Below are positions 1 to 5,730 of a DNA stretch of 5,836 nucleotides, piece after piece (position 1 is the stretch's first letter; every line of letters starts with the position of its first letter). Both the position numbers and the translations under genes were made by a program. A model generated the notes under the pieces. That model did not search any database. It was given only the letters and a program-made list of their open reading frames with translations, and was not told the DNA's origin. Where the stretch lies: assembly GCA_903907475.1 (NCBI GenBank), contig CAIVOB010000085.1, positions 1-5,836 of the forward strand. Direction: 5' to 3'. The stretch comes from Candidatus Omnitrophota bacterium. Lineage in GTDB: Bacteria > Omnitrophota > Gorgyraeia > Gygaellales > Profunditerraquicolaceae.

Positions 1-11
1 CGTTAATTAGA

Positions 12-263
12 TTATTCAATTTTGCTTAGCGCCGATTTCACCGATACTCCGGCAACTTTACCGAGTTTACCGGTCAGTGCTCCCAACTCGTCAGTCGAAG
101 CATTGACAATTATAATAATCACACTCAATTCCTTCTTAATGTGAGGAATACCCATGCGCCCAAGAATTAAATCGCCAAACTCCGTTAAAATATTATTTAC
201 CACCGGCGCCGTTTTCTTACGGTTATGAATAATCACTCCCACAAAACCTAAACGTTTCTCCAT
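12..263 (-). CDS. TM1266-family putative [FeFe]-hydrogenase system regulator
   Basis: The predicted protein has 83 residues, beginning MEKRLGFVGVIIHNR and ending VKSALSKIE. It resembles the small TM1266 family, which has an ACT/NikR-C-like ferredoxin fold (beta-alpha-beta-beta-alpha-beta) and is found beside [FeFe] hydrogenase or maturase genes. Its ligand and molecular action are not established, and the 'regulator' name rests on fold and neighbourhood. Visible features are a first strand RLGFVGVIIH (4-13), a helix around APVVNNILTEFGDLI, the segment RMGIPHI (36-42), a strand LSVIIIIVNAS and a second helix DELGALTGKLGKV followed by GVSVKSAL. I chose the ATG at 263 because AAGGAG (276-271) lies 7 bases upstream. 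The frame stays open to a TTG at 338, but that extension would run through a hairpin and does not look like the family. There is no DNA-binding domain of its own. Family assignment is fairly sure; function is not. Confidence 0.85.
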   Translation of the reverse strand: MEKRLGFVGVIIHNRKKTAPVVNNILTEFGDLILGRMGIPHIKKELSVIIIIVNASTDELGALTGKLGKVAGVSVKSALSKIE

Positions 264-270
264 TTTTCCT

Positions 271-276
271 CTCCTT
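271..276 (-). promoter_or_regulatory. Ribosome binding site of the TM1266-type gene
   Basis: A perfect AAGGAG on the minus strand lies 7 bases before the ATG at 263. This fixes the start of the downstream gene against the longer TTG-started reading. Confidence 0.85.
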
Positions 277-320
277 GGAGTTAAGACACCTTGCGCAAAT
301 GTTGTGTCGAGATACAAAAT

Positions 321-363
321 ATCCCAACTCTTTTGCAAAATTCTACCGCAGAAAAGTTGGGAT
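321..363 (-). other. RNA hairpin in the hndD to TM1266-gene leader, possible weak terminator
   Basis: On the minus strand ATCCCAACT (363-355) pairs perfectly with AGTTGGGAT (329-321). After a single bulged G, three further T-A pairs extend the stem, which encloses a loop of about 18 bases. The sequence following is ATTTTGTATC, with only four consecutive T, so it is a poor U-tract. It could be a leaky terminator after the hydrogenase operon, a processing or stability stem, or a leader element controlling the small downstream gene. The pairing is plain in the sequence; the role is inference. Confidence 0.5.
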
Positions 364-413
364 CTTCACAAACTATCCCCTTGGGGTAAGAACTTTTCGT
401 TCCTTTTCCGCAG

Positions 414-443
414 GTTATAAAAAATAAATTTATTTCGAGTAAA
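414..443 (-). promoter_or_regulatory. Candidate promoter for the TM1266-type gene
   Basis: TTTACT (443-438), 18 bases, then TATAAC (419-414) gives 4/6 and 5/6 matches to the sigma-70 type -35 and -10 boxes in a very AT-rich stretch overlapping the last codons of hndD. Transcription would begin near 407 and give a leader of about 144 bases. AT-rich DNA yields such matches by chance, so this is tentative. Confidence 0.3.
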
Positions 444-2175
444 CCGGCCGAGCCCGGTAATGCGTATGCAATAAATGCTCGGATTTCTCACCTAAAGGTG
501 AACCTAAAAATTCCTTATAAAGCTGCTGCACAAAAGGATTCTCATGCGAGCAACGTTGCTTGCAATTCTCGTCATTTTGATAAATACCCGCCGCGCGCTT
601 AGTCCTCAATTCATCAGTTACTCCGTAAGGCTGTCCGCCACCTCCAACACAACCACCTAAACAAGCCATTACTTCTACAAAATGGTACGGCATCTCCGTA
701 CCATCCTTTTCTGCTTTTCTAATTTTATCTAAAACATACTCCACGTGATTTAACCCGTGCGCCACGGCCACTCTAATTTTTTTACCATTAATCTGAATTT
801 CAGCAACCTTCACGCCTTCTAACCCGCGAATTTGATTCAGCTCAATTTTTTCCATATTCTTGCCGTTGAGCATAAAATAAGCGCTTCTTAAAGCCGCTTC
901 CATTACTCCGCCGGTCGTTCCAAAAATAACTCCTGCTCCAGTGTAATCACCCAACATCTGATCGGCTTCTTCATCCGGCAAATTATTAAAATCAATCCCT
1001 GCTTGCTTAATCATCCGCGCCAATTCCCGAGTAGTCAAAGCGACATCCACATCTTGACAACCAGAAGCATACATCTCTTCACAACGAATAATTTCATTTT
1101 TTTTCGCCGTACAAGGCATAATCGAAACGACAACAATTTTTTTAGGATCGATATTCTTCTTTTGCGCATAATATGTTTTAGCTAATACTCCCACAATTTC
1201 ATGCGGAGATTTACAGCTTGAGAAATAATTAATCATATCCGGATGAAATTTTTCCATAAAATCTACCCAACCCGGGCAACAGGAAGTAATTAACGGCAAC
1301 GTACCTTTTCCATGAGCATACCGCTGGATAAATTCACTACCTTCCTCCATAATCGTCACATCCGCGCCAAAATTAGTATCAAAAACCGCTTTAAAACCCA
1401 AACGGCGCAGTAAAGCGTATAATTTCTTCGTTAAATTAGTACCAATGGGATAACCAAATGCTTCTCCGATCGCAACCCTGACTGCCGGAGCAATTTGCAC
1501 CACGCAATATTTATCTTCATCTTGCAATGCTTCCCAAACTCGCGCGGTTTCATCTAACTCAACAATCGCCCCCGTCGGACAGTGGTTAGAACATTGTCCA
1601 CAACGAATGCAGGGTGAATCGGCTAATTTTATATCACCAGCCGGAGAAATCCGCGTGCAAAAACCCCGATCTAAAAATGAAAGCGCCCAAACATTCTGCA
1701 TCTCCTGACAAACTGTCACGCATCTGCCACAGCGAATACATTTTTGCGCGTCTAAAACAATCGTCCGCGTTGAATCATCTTTGGCGACATTCGGCAAAAA
1801 TTTCTGAAACGATTCATCGCGAATACCAAAATCCGCGACTAAAGTCTGTAACTCACAATTATTGTTACGCCCACACTGCAAGCAGTCATTAGGATGGTTA
1901 GAAAGAATCAACTCTAAAACCGTACGCCGCACCGCCACAATCTCCGGATCGTGCGTTGTAATCTCCATTCCCTCTTCTAAAGGAGTACAACAAGCACGTA
2001 ACATTTTTGGAGTACCTTTAATACGTACAATACATAAACCGCATCCGGCACCCGGAGGAAGGTCCGGATGTTTACACAAGGTAGGAATTTTGATCTGCGC
2101 TTTTTTTGCCGCTTCCAAAATCGAAACTCCATCATTAACTTCAATCAGCAAATTATTAATTTTAGCCTTGATCAT
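430..2175 (-). CDS. hndD: [FeFe] hydrogenase catalytic subunit HndD/HydA (group A)
   Basis: This 581-residue subunit carries the H-cluster and interconverts protons, electrons and H2 in the cytoplasm. In order it shows an N-terminal [2Fe-2S] domain (C34, C45, C48, C62), a His-ligated [4Fe-4S] site (H94, C98, C101, C107), a two-cluster ferredoxin domain (C146, C149, C152, C156 and C189, C192, C195, C199), then the H domain. The three H-cluster signatures are TSCCPGW (298-304; C299, C300), MPCTAKKNEI (353-362; C355) and MACLGGCVGGGGQP (503-516; C505, C509). C299 is the expected proton-relay cysteine; E278, E281 and S319 match the known relay by position. Length matches clostridial CpI-type enzymes, and the C-terminus contains the usual LHTHY. 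The ATG at 2175 is 4 bases after the hndC stop, with AAGGAG inside the last two hndC codons. All key residues are present, so I expect an active enzyme once hydEFG-type maturases, not seen here, supply the H-cluster. Confidence 0.97.
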   Translation of the reverse strand: MIKAKINNLLIEVNDGVSILEAAKKAQIKIPTLCKHPDLPPGAGCGLCIVRIKGTPKMLRACCTPLEEGMEITTHDPEIVAVRRTVLELILSNHPNDCLQCGRNNNCELQTLVADFGIRDESFQKFLPNVAKDDSTRTIVLDAQKCIRCGRCVTVCQEMQNVWALSFLDRGFCTRISPAGDIKLADSPCIRCGQCSNHCPTGAIVELDETARVWEALQDEDKYCVVQIAPAVRVAIGEAFGYPIGTNLTKKLYALLRRLGFKAVFDTNFGADVTIMEEGSEFIQRYAHGKGTLPLITSCCPGWVDFMEKFHPDMINYFSSCKSPHEIVGVLAKTYYAQKKNIDPKKIVVVSIMPCTAKKNEIIRCEEMYASGCQDVDVALTTRELARMIKQAGIDFNNLPDEEADQMLGDYTGAGVIFGTTGGVMEAALRSAYFMLNGKNMEKIELNQIRGLEGVKVAEIQINGKKIRVAVAHGLNHVEYVLDKIRKAEKDGTEMPYHFVEVMACLGGCVGGGGQPYGVTDELRTKRAAGIYQNDENCKQRCSHENPFVQQLYKEFLGSPLGEKSEHLLHTHYRARPVYSK

Positions 2176-2179
2176 CTAC

Positions 2180-3919
2180 CTACTCCTTAGCAATCGCATT
2201 AAATTTACAAACTTCATAACACTTGCCACAACGAATACAAATTTTAGGATCCACTAAGAATCCCTGCTCTTTATCTCCGCTAATCGCATTCACGGGGCAA
2301 TTAATCAGACAAACTCGGCAACGCTTACATTTATCTTGGATAATACTATAATTAAGCAAATGTTTACATTTGTGTGAGCGGCATTTTTTATCGACAATAT
2401 GATCCTGATATTCCGCAAAAAAATATTTTAACGTTGAAACTACCGGATTGGCCGCAGTTTGGCCCAAAGCGCAAAGCGAAGCTTTTTGCATCGCCAAAGC
2501 GATGCGCTTTAATTTTTCGATATCCTCTAACTTGCCTTGCCCTTCAGTAATTTTATCCAACAAAGCAAGCATTTGATATCCCCCGATCCGACAAGGCACA
2601 CATTTACCGCATGATTCATCAACGCAAAAACCTAAATAAAATTTAGCGATATCCACCATACAATCATCTTCATCCATCACGATCATTCCGCCGCTACCCA
2701 TAATCGAACCTAGCTTCTGTAAATTTTCATAATCTACCGGAGTGTCTAAATACTCTTGCGGAATAACCCCTCCAGAAGGGCCTCCGGTTTGCACCGCTTT
2801 AATCCCTTTACTAGAAATCATTCCTCCGCCAATATCATAAACAATCTCTCTTAAAGTAATACCCATCGGGACTTCCACTAAACCCGAATTTTTAACTTTT
2901 CCGGTTAAAGCGAAAACCTTAGTTCCTTTAGATTTTTCCGTTCCAATCGCAGCGTACCAATCTCCACCTTTTAAAATTATCGGCGCGATATTAGCCAAAG
3001 TTTCGACATTATTAATCGCGGTCGGTTTGTCCCAAAGACCTTTCACTGACGGATATGGCGGACGCGGGCGCGGAGTTCCCCGTCTTCCTTCGATCGAAGC
3101 AATCAAAGCGGTCTCTTCACCGCAAACAAACGCCCCAGCACCTAAACGAATATCAATCTCAAAATTAAAATTACTACCTAAAATATTTTTACCCAAGAGG
3201 CCGTGATCATAAGCCTGAGCTAAGGCCAACTCCACTCTTTGTACTGCAAGCGGATATTCAGCGCGCACATAAAAATACCCCTTATTTGCCCCAATCGCAA
3301 ACCCCGCTAAAATTAATCCTTCAATTACGGAATGCGGATCACCTTCTAAAACTCCGCGATCCATATATGCTCCCGGATCTCCCTCATCAGCATTACAAAT
3401 AACATATTTCTGCGCCTCGGGAGTTTCGCGCGTCAACTTCCATTTTAACCAAGTTGGAAATCCTGCTCCCCCACGCCCCCTTAATCCGCTTTTCTTCAGC
3501 TCTTCAATGATCTTTTCCGGCTTATTTTCTTGCACCGCTTTATTTAAGGCTTGATAACCATCTTTAGCGATATATTCATCAATATTTTCCGGATCAATCT
3601 CTCCGCAATTACGCAAAACAATCCGCAACTGTTTAGGTGGACTCTGAAACAACAACTCTTTAATTACTTTACCCTCTTTAATCGTCTTTAAAACAATCTC
3701 TTTTATTTGTTCTTCTTTAACATTAGCGTAAATAACATCTTGCTCGAAAATTTTTACTACGAGACCTTGATTATAAATACCAATATCCGCTACCCGGTTT
3801 ATCTGCACCTGATCTTCCAGAGAATTTTCCCGCAAAAGATTAAGAAAAAGAGCGTAATAATCTTTAGTACGATCATTCTCAATACCAGTGTCTTTAATAA
3901 AAACTATTTTTTGATCCAT
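2180..3919 (-). CDS. hndC: NuoF-like FMN/NAD(H) subunit HndC/HydB of the hydrogenase
   Basis: This 579-residue subunit holds FMN and the NAD(H) site and passes electrons to the catalytic subunit. FMN/NAD motifs are [16 protein letters not shown] (145-160), [15 protein letters not shown] (174-188), [19 protein letters not shown] (260-278) and NNVET (303-307). A NuoF-type [4Fe-4S] site is C437, C440, C443 with C483. The C-terminus adds two ferredoxin clusters (C531, C534, C537, C541 and C561, C564, C567, C571), typical of HydB in electron-bifurcating hydrogenases rather than respiratory NuoF. H507, C513 and C518 just before them fit the metal-binding hinge, reported as zinc, in bifurcating HydB; that match is from memory. 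Residues 1-90 look like a thioredoxin-fold domain, but the first cysteine of the protein is C105, so its usual [2Fe-2S] cluster must be absent. The ATG at 3919 follows the hndB stop by 6 bases, with AAGAGG upstream. Confidence 0.96.
   Translation of the reverse strand: MDQKIVFIKDTGIENDRTKDYYALFLNLLRENSLEDQVQINRVADIGIYNQGLVVKIFEQDVIYANVKEEQIKEIVLKTIKEGKVIKELLFQSPPKQLRIVLRNCGEIDPENIDEYIAKDGYQALNKAVQENKPEKIIEELKKSGLRGRGGAGFPTWLKWKLTRETPEAQKYVICNADEGDPGAYMDRGVLEGDPHSVIEGLILAGFAIGANKGYFYVRAEYPLAVQRVELALAQAYDHGLLGKNILGSNFNFEIDIRLGAGAFVCGEETALIASIEGRRGTPRPRPPYPSVKGLWDKPTAINNVETLANIAPIILKGGDWYAAIGTEKSKGTKVFALTGKVKNSGLVEVPMGITLREIVYDIGGGMISSKGIKAVQTGGPSGGVIPQEYLDTPVDYENLQKLGSIMGSGGMIVMDEDDCMVDIAKFYLGFCVDESCGKCVPCRIGGYQMLALLDKITEGQGKLEDIEKLKRIALAMQKASLCALGQTAANPVVSTLKYFFAEYQDHIVDKKCRSHKCKHLLNYSIIQDKCKRCRVCLINCPVNAISGDKEQGFLVDPKICIRCGKCYEVCKFNAIAKE
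2183..2188 (-). promoter_or_regulatory. Ribosome binding site of hndD inside the end of hndC
   Basis: AAGGAG is formed by the last two sense codons of hndC (Lys-Glu) and sits 7 bases before the hndD ATG. This arrangement implies translational coupling of the NuoF-like and catalytic subunits. Confidence 0.85.
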
Positions 3920-3925
3920 CGCTCT

Positions 3926-4279
3926 TTACCTCTTCGTCCTTAATTCATAAATCGAATCTTTCACTAAAGTATTACCGCAAATATGTTTATCCAGAATCTT
4001 AATTACCCCTTCCTTATCGACTTTACCATAAATTACATCCGGCAAGCCTTTGACGCGCACCTCAACTGAAGGCTCGGAATAACACATCCCCTGACAACCG
4101 CATTTTTTAATTTGAATGTCCAATTTTCTTTTTTTGATCTCTTCCACAAATAAAGCGTAAACCTTATCCGCTCCGGCGGCGATACCACAAGTGCTCATAC
4201 CAACCTTAATCCAATCCCGCCCATCATCTTGATGCGCAGCCTTAATTTTATCTAAATCATTTTTTGTCAGTTTTATCAT
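3926..4279 (-). CDS. hndB: Thioredoxin-like [2Fe-2S] ferredoxin subunit HndB
   Basis: This is a 117-residue stand-alone thioredoxin-like ferredoxin of the HndB type, one of the four subunits of HndABCD-type NAD(P)-linked hydrogenases. The signature is GMSTCGIAAGADKVY (27-41), followed by KKCGCQGMCYSEP (58-70) and PDVIYGKV (80-87), where the usual family pattern is TCGIAAGA followed by GCxGxCxxEP. Cysteines in cluster range are C31, C60, C62 and C66; C101 lies near the C-terminus. C31, C62 and C66 match the conserved positions, and C60 is an extra cysteine that might be the fourth ligand. The gene starts in an ATGA overlap with the hndA stop and ends 6 bases before hndC, so the three are surely co-translated. 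It probably supplies the peripheral [2Fe-2S] centre that the N-terminal domain of HndC here lacks. Family identity is strong; ligand assignment is inference. Confidence 0.92.
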   Translation of the reverse strand: MIKLTKNDLDKIKAAHQDDGRDWIKVGMSTCGIAAGADKVYALFVEEIKKRKLDIQIKKCGCQGMCYSEPSVEVRVKGLPDVIYGKVDKEGVIKILDKHICGNTLVKDSIYELRTKR

Positions 4280-4773
4280 TTTACAGACTCTTCCTGGTGA
4301 TTGTTATACTGTGAGAGGATCCCCATCACTTCGCTTTTTTGCACCTTGCCATAAACCTTGTCGTCAATTTTAATTACCGGAGCCAGGCCACAACAACCTA
4401 AACAACGCACCACATCCAGCTGAAAAAGGCCGTCTTTAGTCGTCGCGCCCTCTTCAACATTTAATAACCCTTTAATTTCATTAAGTAAGATTGCCGATCC
4501 TTTTAAATAACAAGCCGTGCCTAAACACAGTGAAATAATATGTTTACCCGGAGGTTCTAATTTAAAAAAATTATAAAAAGTAATTACTTCATAAATCCTG
4601 GCCAGCGGCGTATGCAACGCCCGAGAAAGTTCTAAAGCCGCCGGACGCGGAACATAGCCATAAAAATTTTGCAGTTCATGCAAAATCATAATCAAATTGC
4701 CTTCTTTATCCTTCCATTTCGAAACAAGGCTCGCAATCTCATCCAACATAATTTTATTCTCTTCTTGGGTCAT
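4276..4773 (-). CDS. hndA: NuoE-like [2Fe-2S] subunit HndA/HydC of the hydrogenase
   Basis: This 165-residue protein is the 24-kDa (NuoE-type) subunit, which docks on the NuoF-like subunit and carries one [2Fe-2S] cluster. The N-terminal helical bundle includes LHELQNFYGYVPRPAALELS (31-50) and the conserved ARIYEVITFYNFF (58-70). The thioredoxin-fold part carries C83-x4-C88 (LCLGTACYLKG) and C124-x3-C128 (RCLGCCGLAPV), the four expected ligands, plus an adjacent C127 common in hydrogenase-linked members. VYGKV (140-144) is the usual closing motif. Length is normal for the family. The ATG at 4773 lies 13 bases after the rex stop. Its ribosome binding site is weak (AAAGG about 10 bases upstream), so translation may depend on coupling with rex. 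The stop overlaps the hndB start by 4 bases. HndA alone is not diagnostic, but with hndB, hndC and hndD the assignment is firm. Confidence 0.95.
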   Translation of the reverse strand: MTQEENKIMLDEIASLVSKWKDKEGNLIMILHELQNFYGYVPRPAALELSRALHTPLARIYEVITFYNFFKLEPPGKHIISLCLGTACYLKGSAILLNEIKGLLNVEEGATTKDGLFQLDVVRCLGCCGLAPVIKIDDKVYGKVQKSEVMGILSQYNNHQEESVK

Positions 4774-4786
4774 TTTATTTTAACCT

Positions 4787-5413
4787 TTATTTTAACTTCT
4801 GCGCCACATTTACAAAATAAATCAAATTTTCCAATTCAATTTCTAAATTTACATTATTAATAACACAACCTTCAATATCTTTCAGCCGCAGCGGAGCAAA
4901 ATTAAGTATGCCCTTAATTCCCGCGGCACTAATTTCCTCAGAAACCTCTTGTGCGGCAATATCCGGAACCGCTAAAATAGCGATCTTAATCCCTTGAGCC
5001 TTGATAAACCCTTTGGCTTCATCTAAGGGTAAAACCGGAATCACATTGGAACGATTAATTTTCGCCGGATCAATATCAAAACCGGCAATAATTTTAATCC
5101 CTTCCTTTTCAAATCCCCGGTAGCGCATTAAAGCGCTACCAATATGACCAGCACCAATAACAATAACTTTCTGCAACTGATCTTTACCTAAAATACTATT
5201 AAGTTTTTCCAACAATAAATCAATTTGGTAACCGCCTTTTTTATTCCCGGAAATACCAAAAATTGAAAAATCTTTGCGCACCTGGGAAGCAGTAACCCCC
5301 ACCGCATCCGCCAAGTTATCTGAGAAAACTTTCACAAAACCCAATGCTTGTAAACGGTAAAGAGCGTTTTTATAACGAGAAAGCCGAATGATGCAGTTTT
5401 TGTTAGTAATCAT
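4787..5413 (-). CDS. rex: Redox-sensing transcriptional repressor Rex
   Basis: Rex is a dimeric repressor that binds its operator when NADH/NAD+ is low and leaves it when NADH binds. The 208-residue protein has an N-terminal winged helix with the recognition segment VTASQVRKDFSIFG (40-53), then a Rossmann domain with the dinucleotide loop VIVIGAGHIGSAL (83-95), the acidic end of strand 2 in GFDIDPAKI (111-119), AVPD (148-151) and NFAPLRLKD (171-179). The C-terminal NVNLEIELENLIYFV (187-201) is the domain-swapped helix region of Rex dimers. Length is typical (about 205-215). The ATG at 5413 gives the expected distance to the winged helix. It has only a poor Shine-Dalgarno (GGAA) because an operator-like sequence ends one base upstream. 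Being first in the run with the hydrogenase genes, it probably represses itself and them, so hydrogenase is made when NADH accumulates. Confidence 0.96.
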   Translation of the reverse strand: MITNKNCIIRLSRYKNALYRLQALGFVKVFSDNLADAVGVTASQVRKDFSIFGISGNKKGGYQIDLLLEKLNSILGKDQLQKVIVIGAGHIGSALMRYRGFEKEGIKIIAGFDIDPAKINRSNVIPVLPLDEAKGFIKAQGIKIAILAVPDIAAQEVSEEISAAGIKGILNFAPLRLKDIEGCVINNVNLEIELENLIYFVNVAQKLK

Positions 5414-5414
5414 A

Positions 5415-5432
5415 TTGTTCCGTTTTTCACAA
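5415..5432 (-). promoter_or_regulatory. Rex operator-like 18-bp site before rex
   Basis: The minus-strand sequence TTGTGAAAAACGGAACAA resembles the Rex operator consensus TTGTGAA-N4-TTCACAA (or TTGTTAA-N4-TTAACAA). The left half is exact and the right half keeps AACAA. Spacing is the canonical 18 bp. It lies just downstream of the predicted transcription start and 1 base before the rex ATG, where bound repressor would block initiation. Rex binding here is inference, strongly helped by rex being the adjacent gene. Confidence 0.7.
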
Positions 5433-5442
5433 TAACATCAAT

Positions 5443-5471
5443 AATATAACAAAAACGGATTTTTTTGTCAA
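5443..5471 (-). promoter_or_regulatory. Promoter of the rex-hndABCD operon
   Basis: On the minus strand TTGACA (5471-5466) is a perfect -35 box. After a 17-base spacer, TATATT (5448-5443) matches 5/6 of the -10 consensus. Transcription would start near 5436, giving a leader of about 23 bases that carries the Rex-operator-like site. This is the best promoter in the window and sits in the gap after atpC. Confidence 0.75.
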
Positions 5472-5480
5472 GAATATTTT

Positions 5481-5729
5481 TTATAAAAGTAACGCCGCTT
5501 GATTTTCGGCGACTTCCATAAATCCGCCTTGAGCGGAATCAATTATTTTGGTATCACCGGATGCAGTGCGCAGAGTTATTTTACCGTTTCCCAACTGCAC
5601 AACCATCGGAGCGTGATCTGCTAAAATCCCCAGATAACCTAATTTTCCGGGAACAATTAAAGAATATGCCTGCCCCTCATAAATTACTTTTTCTGGCGCA
5701 TAAATACCAACGGAAAAAGTTTTGGCCAT
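5481..5729 (-). CDS. atpC: Short ATP synthase F1 epsilon subunit
   Basis: AtpC is the epsilon subunit of the F1 central stalk, linking gamma to the c-ring. The predicted protein is only 82 residues, while most bacterial epsilons have 130-140. It shows the beta-sandwich domain: FSVGIYAPEKVIYEGQAYSL (5-24), the hallmark PGKLGYLGILADHAPMV (27-43), the NGKITLR strand, then GGFMEVAENQAALLL at the end. The C-terminal two-helix domain, which can inhibit ATP hydrolysis in many bacteria, is absent: the frame stops at TAA (5483-5481) right after the last strand. The ATG at 5729 begins 1 base after the atpD stop, with GGAG about 10 bases upstream. A TTG at 5786 would extend the frame but overlaps atpD and matches nothing in the family. 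Short epsilons are known in green sulfur bacteria, so this need not be a broken gene. Confidence 0.93.
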   Translation of the reverse strand: MAKTFSVGIYAPEKVIYEGQAYSLIVPGKLGYLGILADHAPMVVQLGNGKITLRTASGDTKIIDSAQGGFMEVAENQAALLL

Positions 5730-5730
5730 C

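Noticed and set aside
291..298. TTGCGCAA perfect 8-bp palindrome considered as an operator
   Set aside because: It is too short to assign to any regulator. It lies close to the ribosome binding site with no second copy elsewhere that I could find.
264..338. Open in-frame extension of the TM1266-type gene to a TTG at 338
   Set aside because: The ATG at 263 has a perfect AAGGAG at 7 bases and gives the family's normal length. The extension passes through the 321-363 hairpin and resembles nothing in the family.
377..386. CCCCTTGGGG, looks like a palindrome
   Set aside because: The central TT breaks DNA symmetry and as RNA the stem would be only three pairs with a four-base loop. This is too weak to call.
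1862..2257. Plus-strand open frame of 131 codons, and shorter ones at 1003-1185 and 1614-1892
   Set aside because: They lie opposite hndD or hndC, which have full conserved motifs. Their translations are low-complexity shadows with no recognisable domain or ribosome binding site.
3707..3943. Plus-strand open frames here and at 4669-4860 and 5561-5776
   Set aside because: They are antisense to hndC/hndB, hndA/rex and atpC/atpD respectively, and no family features are seen.
5449..5468. ACAAAAA / TTTTTGT inverted repeat, considered as a terminator after atpC
   Set aside because: The stem is almost all A-T and overlaps the -35 box and spacer of the rex promoter, so it would be an unstable hairpin.
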